Source: Scortum barcoo (lineage: Eukaryota; Chordata; Actinopteri; Centrarchiformes; Terapontidae). From it: 64,000 nucleotides of DNA. The notes below the pieces were generated by a model. It saw only the letters and a list, made by a program, of their open reading frames with translations. It was not told where the DNA came from and did no database searches. The stretch covers positions 16,885,752 to 16,949,751 of the forward strand of contig CM041548.1 of assembly GCA_023238725.1 (NCBI GenBank), in the 5' to 3' direction. Each line of letters begins with the position of its first letter. The first letter of the stretch is position 1. The position numbers and the translations under genes are program-made. Positions 52,696 to 64,000 of this stretch are shown here, one piece after another.

Positions 52696-54369
52696 TGTTT
52701 GATGGTGTGAAAAAATCTGACCCACTGGCAGGCATTAAAAACAGCTATTAGAAACTATTAAAAATAGACAATCATCTTGCTGTTGGTTTTGTTTGCTCCT
52801 GTAGGTGATATAGAGGCATCATCATTACATCGAGAGTGTTTCATAACCAGATAAAAACTCCACAGAGCTGGTTTAAGGACACAGAAAGGCTGTGGTCATG
52901 GTCAAAACAACACTGACTGTTGGGAGTAGAGAGGGTGCTTAATGTGACCTCTGGTGTCAAAGTCACACAGGCCCAACAGTCCACCCCGATCTCCTCCCTG
53001 AAAGGTTTTGCTGCTAAACGAGAGAGAAAATAATCATTATGCGCACAAGTGCATGTGCTCATGTCAGGGAATCGTACACACAGGTTGTCTCGAGCGTTCA
53101 AACAGGTGACAGATTTCTTGGCTTAATCGTGGACTGCTCTGTGACGCTGATCAGCGAGAGAGCCCACATACTCTTCAGTAAACAAGACAAAGAGAAGGAG
53201 GCTACCCCCACCCCCCCACTATTATCGGCTGGGGTTCAACATATAATTTACATTTAATGGCATAGTCGCAGCAGGAATTCGAGGCAACGCAACCTCAACC
53301 CAACTTCACAGACTGACCCGACCGTCTCATTTTACAGTTATAACGTCATCTAGTTTGACACCATTAAAATAACATTAGAGATGGACTGGTGAAGAGAAAT
53401 AAAAAAGAAAACAAATGCCTGACGGGTCTTCAGATTTGCATAATACTGTTTGGAGACTATTTATTTATTTATTTTCTAACAGAAGATCTTTGGTTAACCA
53501 GAACCCACATACGAGGTTGCACAACAAGGTAGGAGGAATGTTTCTGTTTGTTCCAGCCACCCATCTATTACCTGCAGCTGTCATGAATTTTGCATAAAAA
53601 ATATTGTGAGAGGGTCCAATTTTCTCTGAGAATAGAATTCAATTGCGCGGATGGCAGCGAAACACAGAGCATGTCCGAGGCGGCGGATTAAAAATGATCC
53701 CTGCGTGTTTGTTTGGGTCGGGGTTGCTGACCGTAAATGTCCCCTGTAACCTGTAAGGCAAATATGACCCGTGACAAACAAACCGCCGCTGTCTCAATAA
53801 CAATCCTAGTCAGGGAGCAGTTTAGGATACGGGTGTTAATCATTCACCGGGGCAGTGGAAATACCCTGACATGAAATATCTCCCGTCCAGGTGGGGAGAA
53901 TGTAGAATGAAAAGCCTCTAAATGAATATTGACTCATACACGCAGTGGATGAAAGCGAAGGGGCCATCAAACAGGCCTGTACTTTAAACCCCTTAGGATA
54001 CCAGATACCAGCACCACCGGCACGTTTCATTGCCCTAGTTCTTTGCAACAGTGAAAACAAGAATAGACGATTTCTCACCAAAGGCGGCGTGTTACATCAT
54101 TTCTTCTGTTCTGTGTTTTTGTTCTTTTTTTTGTTTTTCTTTCCTTTTTTTTTGCTCCTACGTGGTATTATTCCGCAGCGAGGCCATCAAGCCAGTCACT
54201 CACGAAGCAGACAGATCAAGGCCCAGCAGTGTGAAATATGTCGGCCATTTTGGCTCTGTCAGAGCTGGTGGCATGCAGAGCAACTGCTCATTAGAAGGCA
54301 AGTGTGACAGAGCCTCTCAACCACCCACCCACCCACCCATCTCCTCCACCAGACGGGTTCGACTTCCTC

Positions 54370-54533
54370 ACCCAAAGAGAGAGAGAGAGAGTGAGAGAAC
54401 GAGCAGAGAGTGGGGAAGGATGGAGGCAGATGGCGGCGGCGAATGAAAAGTGGAGGGAAAGCGGGAGAATGTGGGGAAGGCTGGAGGGAGAGCAAAAGTG
54501 GAAAGAGGGGAGGGGGACAGATACAGTGCGAGA
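54370..54533 (+). repeat. Purine-rich low-complexity tract
   Basis: GAGAGA followed by GGA/AAAG-rich sequence on the plus strand, leading directly into the G-quadruplex motif. Preceded by a CCCA tetranucleotide run near 54,323-54,339. Confidence 0.8.
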
Positions 54534-54552
54534 GGGGTGGGGTGGGGTGGGG
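54534..54552 (+). other. Strong G-quadruplex motif (GGGGT)4
   Basis: Four runs of exactly four G separated by single T bases (GGGG at 54,534, 54,539, 54,544 and 54,549). Short one-base loops favour a very stable parallel quadruplex. Formation in cells is inferred, not shown. Confidence 0.8.
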
Positions 54553-55974
54553 TGAGAGGGAACGTGCCGGCGGCGGATATCATTAGGGTCGGGCGCAGGG
54601 CTGTTTAACGAGCGAGCTCAGCTCACAGCACCCCTCCATCCTCGGTGGCGCCTGCTGGCTGGAGGCCCCAAGGTTCTGGCTCCCCAGTAGGGGCTCCTGC
54701 CTGTTCCATCAACGCTGAACGTAGGGGGGAGCTGAGGAAGGAGATTTATTTTCTCTCACTACCTGTGGAGCAGCCGGCGCATTTACGCGTACACACACAC
54801 ATGCACAGGCTTAAAAAATTTTACTCACTCAGGATCTCACACACACACACAGCCTGAGGGAGGAAATGTTTACCGCATGCACTCTCTCTTTTTTCTCACT
54901 CGTTTTTCCCCCTTCTCCCTTCAGAGGTATAATTGACTTTGGCTGACACATAAACATAGTGGTAATAACCCCGGCGTCCCCTTGATGTTGAGCGGCGGTG
55001 CACGCAGCTGTGCAAGGTGCTGGGAAGAGTCACAGGGCAGCGGGCAGTCTACTGCAAGCTCGTAGCATCCACTCCGCCGCCCGTTCAACCGTGCGACCGC
55101 GCCACCATCGCCGTGGGGGGCTGACCGGAAAAACATTTCCCCTGTAGACTTCGAAGAAGAGCCGTTTCTTATTGGACAACATCAGTGAAAGGAAGGGAGA
55201 CTCATATGAACTCACATGACTAAGAGGTTATGTGAGATAGATTCACCAGTGACACAGGCGGAGAGAAGGTGCAGGGAGATATTGAAGGAATAGTAACTGT
55301 TCAGATGAATAGAAAACCAAGTTGGTGCATCTCTTGGCTATGCACCACAGAGAGGACATAAATAGATATGAAGCTTTACAAGAATATGACACCTACTTTA
55401 AACGCTTGCTCTGATGAAAATAACACTGCGTAATATCACACTATTAAGCTGTTTCCTGTTTGCGACTGCAGTGATCTGACTGCTCCGGGCTATTCTAATA
55501 TATAATCTTAGAGCATAAAACTTGTGATTATCTGTATTTGTTTAGTTATCAACAAATCACACGAAAAGTCCAAAACCTACAAACAAGTAATGTCTGTGTA
55601 ATCAAAAACATGAGCCATCTTATTTATCTGTACAACTGGCTTCAAGTGTTGTTCAAACACTATTAAAACACATTAATGAGCCACAGTGTTGCACTGGCTA
55701 ACGTGTTGCTGACGTTTATTTTGATCCACTGAGATAAAATCTACAAGCAAGTTTCTTTCTTTCTGTGACACCCATATTTTCTTGAATAAATGCCATCCAC
55801 AAATAGTAATAAAAATGGGATTTGGTACATGAAATCCTGAGAATTGATAACTTTAAACCTGCATTAACTGATTAGTTGGTGATGTTGGTGCAGCACAATA
55901 AGCTGTGAACACACAATTCATTTAAACATGTTTAAACATCCTGCAGTTACAGTGCAGCAACATTATCATTCATT

Positions 55975-56095
55975 GGTCGCGTTCTGGGCCTTTTAGCAAA
56001 TAAGTTGAATATTCACTCTGCTTCTGGTTTTCATTTGGTCTCCACCAACCTCTGAGAAAGTTCACCAGCTAGTCATTGACTTTGTCAGGACAGGA
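55975..56095 (+). repeat. Interspersed teleost repeat (family C), copy 3 fragment
   Basis: TATTCACTCTGCTTCTGG (56,010), TCTCCACCAACCTCTGAG (56,039) and TTCACCAGCTAGTCATTGAC (56,061) align with family C; downstream sequence has diverged. Confidence 0.5.
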
Positions 56096-56909
56096 AGCAA
56101 ACAACAGATTAATCAGATGTTTTTTTTAATGACATAAAGCTGCCCGTTCTATCTCTGATGACAGTGCTGAGAGGGAACCAATACATTAAAGTTGTGCGTT
56201 GTAAAAACCAAAATAGTGAACCGAAAGACACTAAAACCCTCCGTACAGGGACACTGCTGACTTGGGTGTTAATTACCTGCAGGTTTGTGAATCCTGTCAT
56301 TTGACACGTTGTCATTTGATTCCCTGATAATATAAAAATATTGATTTATGCAGCTTTAAAGTGAAAGCGTTACTTCAGGAGGAAGCTGGACTGAACATAA
56401 AGGTTTTTTTAATGGAGCCTTCACGTTTTTTGGACCCATTATTTTTTCCTCTGTACGCTGTGGTTGTCCAATTTAATAGATTTTGCAGCCTTCTTGTTTT
56501 GACCTGAAAAAGACCCCTTAAACTTTGAAAGGTTGCCTCAGTAAATCAGTGTAACGGAAGCGCGCATTATCCTCGGCAGTGCTGACACCGGTCATGTCAA
56601 AGCCGGCAAAGATAAAACCCCATAAAAAGTGGCCGGTTGGAGATGAGAGCATAGTGAGGCGGCACAGAGCGGGGGACTGGGAATTCATGACCGGATGGAT
56701 GTCAGCTTGATCTGTACTGAGTCATCACACGACGGCGGCTGATAAGAAGGCTTAGCCTCCTCAGCTGGTGAAGAGACTCTCCTGATGCCCGCTTACATGT
56801 GTGCACAGTTTTGTAAAGATACGTTATGTATATAGAGGCCACACCGGCACACCGCACTTTCCACTTTGGGGATACAGGTAGAGATAATGATGCACACAGA
56901 GACAACGAC

Positions 56910-56911
<2 letters not shown>

Positions 56912-56940
<29 letters not shown>
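56912..56940. repeat. (CA)n microsatellite
   Basis: About 13 CA dinucleotides. Confidence 0.93.
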
Positions 56941-57049
56941 GACAGAGCCCACTGAGATCGCGCATGATCCTCGCCAAAACAAGCAACATCAATAGCTTTG
57001 AAAGGTTTTCATATCAGTCGTATTGACAGGATCAGTGAGAACAGGATGA

Positions 57050-57250
57050 AGTGGGAGAGAGAGAGAGGGAGAGGAGATGTAAGGGGAGGAGAGGGTGGGC
57101 TATAGATGAAAGACAACAGAAGGACAAAAAGAAAAGAGATCAAAAACCAAAGGAGAAAAAAAAGTTGGGATAAAAGTTGAAAAATGAAAGCGAGAGAGAA
57201 TAAAAACCGGGAGAACGGGGGAGAGAGGGGGAGGGTAAAGCAGAAAAACA
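57050..57250 (+). repeat. Purine-rich (GA) low-complexity tract
   Basis: About 200 bases made mostly of G and A on the plus strand; source of the Leu/Phe/Ser-rich minus-strand open frame at 57,009-57,260. Confidence 0.8.
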
Positions 57251-58082
57251 ATTTTGACACAAACCACTAGTTGAAAACAACACGTACTGAAAAATCAAAC
57301 AAGATAAGAGAAGGGGAGAGATAAGATGCGGGGCGAGACGAGGAGAGCATGAGAAAGCGTGTGAGGAGACGGGGAGAGAAACTTTTCTTTGTCAAAGTGG
57401 TAAAGCTTTGGCACTAAAACCGACAATGAAACATGAAGGAAAACAGATGTGATAACCCTCGCCGCTCAGTGTGATGCAGTGTCAAGCACGCAGTAACACA
57501 CACACACACTGGCAAACACTCACGGTGTGTGGCCAGAGCCCCCTATCAGAGTACCAGCGCTCATCCTGACACTCCAAAGGGGCTCAGCGTGTGCACTGTC
57601 TAAGATGTTTAATTCATACAGCCGCCTGCTTGTGCTCGACATGAATGTGTGACGGAGGAGGATGGGAATGTGGAGCGTCGCGCGCAACAAGCCAGGCCGA
57701 GGACGACGCAGAGACACGAGAGAGGGAGGCTGCATAAATAGAGAGAAGGGGATTGGTAATGCCAAGGAATGAGGGAGAAGAAGAGAGGAATGAAAGAAAG
57801 AAAGTGATGTAGGAGTATCCACGGTGACAAAGAAAATGAGGTTTTAGAAATAGACGCCGCTGAGAACTGTGAAGCAATAAAATGATACCAGAGACAGAGA
57901 AAGAGAGAGGGAGGGACGAGGGGAGGGGGGGGGGGTGAGTAAATGAGAGAGCACTTGTTTGAGATACATGCTGGCACACACAGGATGAGTGATGGATAGA
58001 ATTAGAGCAGCAAAAATGAAAGAGAGAAAAGAGGGACGGGGCAAAGTGAGAAAACTGTGGCTGAGGGAAATTTCGCAGGCAG

Positions 58083-58110
<28 letters not shown>
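58083..58110. repeat. (CA)n microsatellite
   Basis: About 13 CA units following a long purine-rich tract. Confidence 0.93.
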
Positions 58111-58115
<5 letters not shown>

Positions 58116-58469
58116 AAAAAAAAAGTGGAGATCTCATCCAGGCAGGCGGTGAGAGCCCAGAGTGCTGAGGGTGTGTGTTGCAGGTCTCAGGAGAAGCAGC
58201 AGGGGAGTGAGCGCTAGTGATTTTCTGTCATATCTCTCTTTTTCTTCATCCCTCACGCCTGTTATCCCCTCTTTCCTCCTCCTCCTCCTCCCTCACCCCA
58301 CCTTCTCTCCACTGCAGCACGTGTAGTGAAAGTACTACAGCGTGTGTAGCATTTGTAGGCATCAATCTCAGTTCATCACGGGAATAATTGCGAGGCTCCG
58401 GCATAATTAGTTTCTAAGAATTAAGACCACGTTTCTCGGGCAGTCTCTTCCCTTGCAGTCACAAAAAGA

Positions 58470-58942
58470 GCGACGTTGAAGGCCGTCTCTTAGATGAGAA
58501 GATACCGCTGTGGTGTCTGTCCGTTCAGTGGAAAGCTGGAGACAGCAGCAGGTGGTTAGCTTAGCTTAGCATACAGACTTAAAGCAGGGGGAAACTCCTA
58601 GCCTGGCTCTTTCTGATGGTAAAAAAAAGGAAAAACATTCACCTACCAGCACCTCTAAAACTCATTAACATGTTATCTTTTATTTGTTTATTGCTTACAA
58701 AACCTAAAAAAGTATCATTGTTATTGGTAAAGGAATAGTCTCACACATAACCCACCAAGTAAAAATGCAAAAAGTCCTTTTTACACTTAAGTTTTGCTTT
58801 TCCCAGGCTATCCACCCCCCTTTCCAGTCTTCATGCTAAGCTGCAAGCTGGCGTTTTCTGGCTTTGGTGATCTTCTCGTCTTACTCTCAGCAAGAACGCT
58901 ATTAAGAGTGTTTCCCAAACTTTTTGAACCGTTACTTTAACA
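58470..58942. mobile_element. Inverted-terminus element (family B), copy 1
   Basis: The left arm (58,491-58,612) holds GATGAGAAGATACC, GCTTAGCTTAGCATACAGAC and GCAGGGGGAAAC. The right arm (58,803-58,930) holds their reverse complements in mirrored order: CCCCCCTTTCCAGTCTTCAT, GCTAAGCTGC, GATCTTCTCGTC and TTTCCCAAAC. The two arms flank about 190 bp of unrelated AT-rich sequence. This is a MITE-like foldback structure that I recognise as a common percomorph repeat. No transposase. Confidence 0.7.
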
Positions 58943-60129
58943 TCGTTCCACTTAACTTCATAAACACACAGACACATACTAATAACCTCTCTCAATAATG
59001 TTTAAGCTTAGCATTTTCAAAGTAACTCATATTTATAAATGTAATAATGCATGGTACAAACATTTTTTAATCTGTTGCTTTTCATTTCAGGTGGTTTAAA
59101 GGATCCTGGTGGTTGCATGTTGGTGTTTATTCCCAACAGTGCGACTAACAGAGTGCATCCCTCTGCGACAGCTCAGCAAGGGCAGACGTTCCCAAGAAAC
59201 AAAATGAGGAAATTCAGCACTTAAAAATCTGTAACTTTGGAAGACACCAACTAACTTACACCAACTTGACACCAACTTGTCTAATAAGACTATTGAAGCT
59301 GTGGCTGAATCTTCTGCGCGGAATAAAGATTTTTTTCCCCCTTTTTCTTACAGTGTATTTGTAGCAAGAGGATGTTTCACAGACAGGATGAATAAGAGGC
59401 AGGATGGCCAATGCAGCTTTCCAATTCAATTATTATTTACATTATTAATGATGAATAAATAATTAACCATTAATAATGTTAATTACAACTGACTGCACTT
59501 TAAACATTTTAAATTCTTATCAGAGAGCCATCATACACAACAAAGTGTCCTAATACACACAAATGAAGGACAATGCTGAGGTGGAAACCAGCAGTGACAG
59601 CCAATCAGAGACAAGTATTGTTTGTGGCCAGGGTCAAAGACTTTATTGACACAAGTGTGCACATTCAGCTGTATTTGATACCAATGCTGTCCAAAGTGGA
59701 AAGTGAACAGCAGCATCTCAGCTTTGTACACAACTGTGTTCACTTTGCATCTGTCATGTCACTGCAGATGCACATTTGCGTTTGTGTGCACATTAGAAAG
59801 CATGAGAGAGCACAAAATGTGTGAGTGCTCGTACGTCTTTTCCATTCGTGACCTGCAGCGTCTCCCGCAGGGTCCAGAGGCCTGATGGGAGCTGCTGTGT
59901 GCTTCCCCCGAACAGCGACGCCACACCTCTCCAGCCGCAACATCTGTTACATCTGTCAGGTAATCTTTTTAGCAAACTCTGCCCACATCTGCTGTAAATA
60001 AATGTACACACACACACACTCATAGTCCTGCAAAGTGTGAGAAGAAAGCAGAGAGTTGCAACGTCCTCGTAACCAATCACACACAGAAAAAACAGAGAAC
60101 ACATTATAAATGAAGATTAATCTGTTTAT

Positions 60130-60163
<34 letters not shown>
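60130..60163. repeat. (AT)n microsatellite
   Basis: AT dinucleotides with a single G interruption. Confidence 0.95.
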
Positions 60164-61344
60164 CTGATCATGATATCAATATCATAATTAATATCCATCA
60201 TTAGGCACCTTATATGTAGATAGATTGGGAGTAGAGATTTGGTCTGCATGCCTGTTGCTTACAAAAACACTCAGAACAGAGAAACATGCTGTCACCACGG
60301 CAGAAAAAATCTCTCCTGTTTAGATTGTGTGTGAGATGTCGTGTAGTTTACTCGTACGCCTGTTTATGCATAACTAATGTGAAACCTGTGAGGGGCTGTG
60401 ATTGTGTTTACTGCTAATTTGTTGAGAAATGTGTGTTTATACAGTGTCACCGTGTGTGTGTGTGTGCATGTGTGTGCTTGGGTATGTGTATTTTACACAC
60501 AAAGTCGGGGTTTGTGTGCATTTTTACGTGCGTGCCAGCATGTGTGAAAGTTCTTGTGCAATAACGTTGTGTGAGGTTTAGCCTTGGCGTTCCCTTGTGT
60601 AACAGTGCACCGTGTATCAACGTCTGCGAGTGCGTGCCAAACCTCTTACAGGTTCTGGGAGACTATGGGCTGAGCCAGTTCAGGCAAGTCCTTGGACACC
60701 TTGGAACACTTGCCAGATCTCGAGCTGGTTATACCTGGATCTCAGAGCCAGAAATACAGTGGAAAGTTTCCCTCACGTCCTCTGGAGGAAAAATCTATTC
60801 CCTCGCTTCCCCCTCTGCAAGTAGAGAGCGCACACTCTGGAGAGTAACAATAAAGAATCAATATTTTACTGCCTACACCCAGGGTTATTACAGTGCTGCA
60901 GCCTGGGATATGGATCACTAAAACACACTGCTACATTTGTTATGTGGTGGAGAGCCTGCGAGAAAATTCAGGTCTTGACCCCGAGTTTAGACTGTCTGCA
61001 TGGAATTTGTAAAAATTAATTTCAAATATGCTTTGAGAGAGAAGGAATACATTTTGATAGAAAAAACACACTTTCCATAATCCTTTACAGCCACACTGAA
61101 GTGCAGAATTGCACTTGAACAGAATTGAGCTAGAACAAAGACGCGGTACTTTCTTTACAGGGCCACAATCAAAAATATGATGAAATTCAATGCAAGTGGC
61201 TCATATACTGTAAGATCACAAGGAGTCGGCCTTGTGTTCTTGGTCCCTCCAGATTTTGGGAATGCATGGACCTTGGTTTTGTCAGGCTCTTATGTGCAAA
61301 TTTGTGCAAACGCCTCTGACCATATCTGAGCCAAGCTTAGAAAT

Positions 61345-62045
61345 TAACTTTGTGAAATAGTTTGACATTTTGGGGAAACATTTTCTTTCGAAGGCAAGAG
61401 CTGGATGACATGATCAATAAATCCGAAGTAACAGTCAGCAGCTGATTAGCTGATTAGAAACAGTGAATCTGGCTAGGTCTAAAGGTAACAAAATCCAGCA
61501 TGATTAAAACAGCATGATTAAAACACACTAATGAATATATTCAATCTCATTTGTTTGTCATATTTACACTTCAGTATTTGTACAGATAAAAAAAGGTGTT
61601 GGTACGCAGATATTTTTTACTCAGGACACAGCCAATCTCTATGTACTATATGGTACGCTAACTGATTGGCTGAACGTAAGAGTGGTATTGAGCTTATTAT
61701 CCAATCCATTATCCATTATTATCCAAGCCATGGCAAATCAGCATATTTTGAGTTTTCAAACCTCTGCTTGGATATGGTCAGATTTATTTGAACATAAAAG
61801 GCTGACAAAGTCAAGGTCATACAAATTAAATAAAAGGGATATAAGGTATTTATTAGTGAGCTTTAGAGGTGCTGGTAGGGATATTTTGTTTTTTGGACAA
61901 AGTAAGGCTAGCTGTTTCCCTCTTGTTTCCAGTGTTTATGCTAAGCTAAGCTAGGGCGCTGTATAGAAATGAGTGTGGTACCAATCTTCTCATCCAAAGT
62001 TATTAAGAGAATTTCTCAAAAGGCCAATTTTCCCTTTAGTACCAA
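61345..62045. mobile_element. Inverted-terminus element (family B), copy 2
   Basis: It starts near GAAATAGTTTGACATTTTGG (61,354) and ends near TTCTCAAAAGGCCAATTTTC and CCTTTAG (about 62,040), mirrored diverged termini. The right part has GTTTCCAGTGTTTATGCTAA (61,926) and GATCTTCTCATCC-like sequence, as in copy 1. A private 14-bp tandem duplication (AGCATGATTAAAAC twice) lies at 61,497-61,524. The plus open frame at 61,682-61,954 lies inside and is not a gene. Confidence 0.65.
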
Positions 62046-62367
62046 TTAAAGGTTATCAATTCAATATCAATTCCTCATGATGATGAAAATAGTGAAAACA
62101 AGAGTCAAGAGCTCCCGCAAAAGGCCCTTTGCATAAATCACTCCAACTTGTCAACCTTGTACCGCTGCAAACTATTTCTCCCAGCTCACATATTGACAAT
62201 TTCCAATCTGAAATTGAGGAGAGGAGCAATTCCAAACTTAACGGAAGCGTCGGTCCTCCCCTTCCTCCAGTGGCCTTGACAGACATGGACACGGCATCTC
62301 CACCCGACCGTGAAATAGCCACTTGTGTTTTAGCCCGAACAACTCCATTCCTATGTGACTGTCAGCA

Positions 62368-62386
62368 CACACACACACACACACGC
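62368..62386. repeat. Short (CA)n microsatellite
   Basis: About nine CA units. Confidence 0.85.
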
Positions 62387-64000
62387 GCTGACTCCTTGAG
62401 GCTTTCGTAATCCTGGAGGCCCGACTGTATGTCCCGAAGAACTGATCAATACTATTCAATCTGCTCACAGGTCTTTGCCGCATTAGGCTACAGCCACTAT
62501 CCAAACAACGAATGACTGGACACGAGGGGACCCGTGTACAAATGGGATCCCATTAAAACGCAATGGCTCTCAGGGGCGACGCTGACCCCCTTTCCCACTC
62601 CCACCCCCCATCGCCCCCGCCAGCTCCAACTGCAGCAGCTATTTTATGCCCCTCTGATTGACAGCTCCCATCCAGGAAAGGAAAGATGTTGTTACCATGA
62701 CAACAGCTCATGCTACACCGGTCGCTGATACTAGTTTTTGATAAATATCTCTCCGGTAGACTGAAATCAGCATTAAGAGGTCGTTACACTGGCTACAGGA
62801 TTTTATATTGTATTTACACTCATAGACACGGCGAAGAAGACGACAATGAGTCTGAGTAACGGCTGTTTTTGTTTCGTGACAGACACGTGTGCTTTTAAGT
62901 GCAGTTAAAATACCCATAATATCAACAGTGAGTGGCCATTGTTCACATTGACAGAGACCTTGAGTTTCTCATTAGAGATAAATAGAACGCAGCACATCTC
63001 CCTAATAGGCCGACAGACAACATTTCCATGATGAGCTTTTTGCGCGTGGCACATCTCCTTTTCTAAACTATTTTCAATATATCTCATCTAAAAATAGTTT
63101 CAAGCAGTGAGATGGAAAGCAGACAAAGCAATAAAGAGTCGGTGATACAGAGGGGAGGAAATGAAAAGAGGCTCTTCTTTTGTTATCTTGCGATGCCTTT
63201 TCTTCTTTTTCTCTCCTCATTAGTGGTGAAGAATTTCGAGTCGAAGCGTCTCTTGGTTTCACGAAGCCCTTTTGCTTTCCCTGCCTCTTTTTTTCCTTTT
63301 CTTATTCAGCCACTCCCTTTGCCTTTGTTTCAGTTTACCTACTGGCACGGTGCTTTCAGGGACACTGAGGGAATTTCCTTCTCACAGTTCACGCCCCCCG
63401 CCCCATCCCCTCCTTTTTTTTTTTTCCAGGTTCTGTTTCATCTCCTTCAGATTACTTTTTCGCAATGACGTCGTTCATTTCGGGGAAGCCAACTTAACCG
63501 TACCTAATATGATGCCAGGTTCGATGTTTATTCCCTTTACTAACTGTTGGTTGTTTTTTTTTTCACAGTGAAGTTCTCTCTACCGTCTAAGGGAGGGATC
63601 CACAGTATGGACAGGGCAAAAAGCAAGAGAAGACGTGGATGCTACGGAGGCGTTGACAAACACCGCTTACGGGATCTATGCACAGAATGAGGGAGAGAAA
63701 GAGCACAAAAACACACACTTTTGTTGTGTATAAAGTCTCGCCGCTGTGGGAACAGTCTGGGGGACATTATGAGGAAGGTTAAGGGAGGGAGAGGTGTAAA
63801 GTAGCGGTCTTGTGGACAGTCATGTTGCTGCTACTAGATGTTCTCAGTGGGGCAGAACCAGGCTCAGCAGTGCACCACAAGTGTACTCATGGGAGAAAAA
63901 TACACATTAAAGTGCTACATTGAAGGAGCTAACATGCCACAAACAGACCAAGAGAGTTTGGATGAATAAAGTGGATTACAGGTGTCACTCTTTACTGTGA

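Larger units (their letters stand above)
27400..64000. other. Region upstream of ext1: intergenic or introns of an unseen neighbour
   Basis: No convincing exon is seen across these 36.6 kb. In human the next gene upstream of EXT1 is SAMD12 on the same strand; I looked for its SAM-domain residues in the open frames and did not find them. The recognisable content is transposon remnants and microsatellites, listed separately. Stretches in which I see nothing assignable include about 28,740-34,375, 35,065-36,300, 36,800-42,580, 43,160-44,250, 45,180-46,040, 47,010-49,920, 50,260-52,060, 52,700-54,370, 54,560-55,970, 58,115-58,465, 58,945-60,125, 60,170-61,340 and 62,050-64,000. Confidence 0.6.

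Noticed and set aside
57520..58137. Overlapping Leu/Ser/Pro-rich minus-strand frames of up to 164 codons
   Set aside because: They read through purine-rich tracts and a CA repeat; low-complexity composition with no domain.
60571..60921. Plus-strand 116-codon frame with balanced composition
   Set aside because: No recognisable motif, splice structure or second exon; length is within chance for 64 kb.
27400..64000. Possible SAMD12 exons upstream of ext1
   Set aside because: Expected from human gene order, but no SAM-domain sequence was recognised in the frames on either strand. TBLASTN with fish SAMD12 would settle it.
1..64000. CRISPR arrays, operons, phage or integron structures
   Set aside because: No spaced direct repeats, ribosome-binding sites or dense coding; the window is plainly vertebrate genomic DNA.

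Overview
This is a stretch of fish (teleost, probably percomorph) nuclear DNA with one recognisable protein-coding segment. That segment is the first coding exon of the heparan-sulfate polymerase gene ext1, on the minus strand at 25,194-26,137. The organism call rests on four things: the vertebrate ext1 exon; a split-codon splice donor at its end; dense CA/TA microsatellites; and several interspersed repeat families that I recognise, from memory only, as common in spiny-rayed fish genomes. Nothing bacterial, viral or plasmid-like was seen.

Layout. Bases 1-25,193 lie downstream of the exon in the sense of the gene and are most simply read as part of a very long intron 1, since no further ext1 coding exon is visible in them. 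Bases 25,194-26,137 are coding exon 1. Bases 26,138 to about 27,380 form a CpG-rich 5' leader and promoter with polypyrimidine (TCC)n tracts on the sense strand, a GC box and a CCAAT box. Composition turns abruptly AT-rich near 27,400. From there to 64,000 is upstream intergenic sequence, or introns of an unseen neighbour, filled with repeats and otherwise unassigned DNA.

Repeats. The best-defined element is a 422-bp solo LTR (46,293-46,714) flanked by a perfect 5-bp target duplication and inserted into an older interspersed repeat. Others are a 5'-truncated, decayed L2-type LINE (about 44,255-45,174), the 3' end of another non-LTR element (about 5,901-6,182), three inverted-terminus elements of one family (36.3, 58.5 and 61.3 kb), and several families with two or three copies. 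Microsatellites and purine tracts explain many of the longer open frames.

Function. Only ext1 can be tied to a pathway: with EXT2 it elongates heparan sulfate in the Golgi. I found no gene cluster and no evidence of a new biological system. The points most worth a second look are the nested solo LTR, the upstream start codons in the ext1 leader, and one strong G-quadruplex motif.
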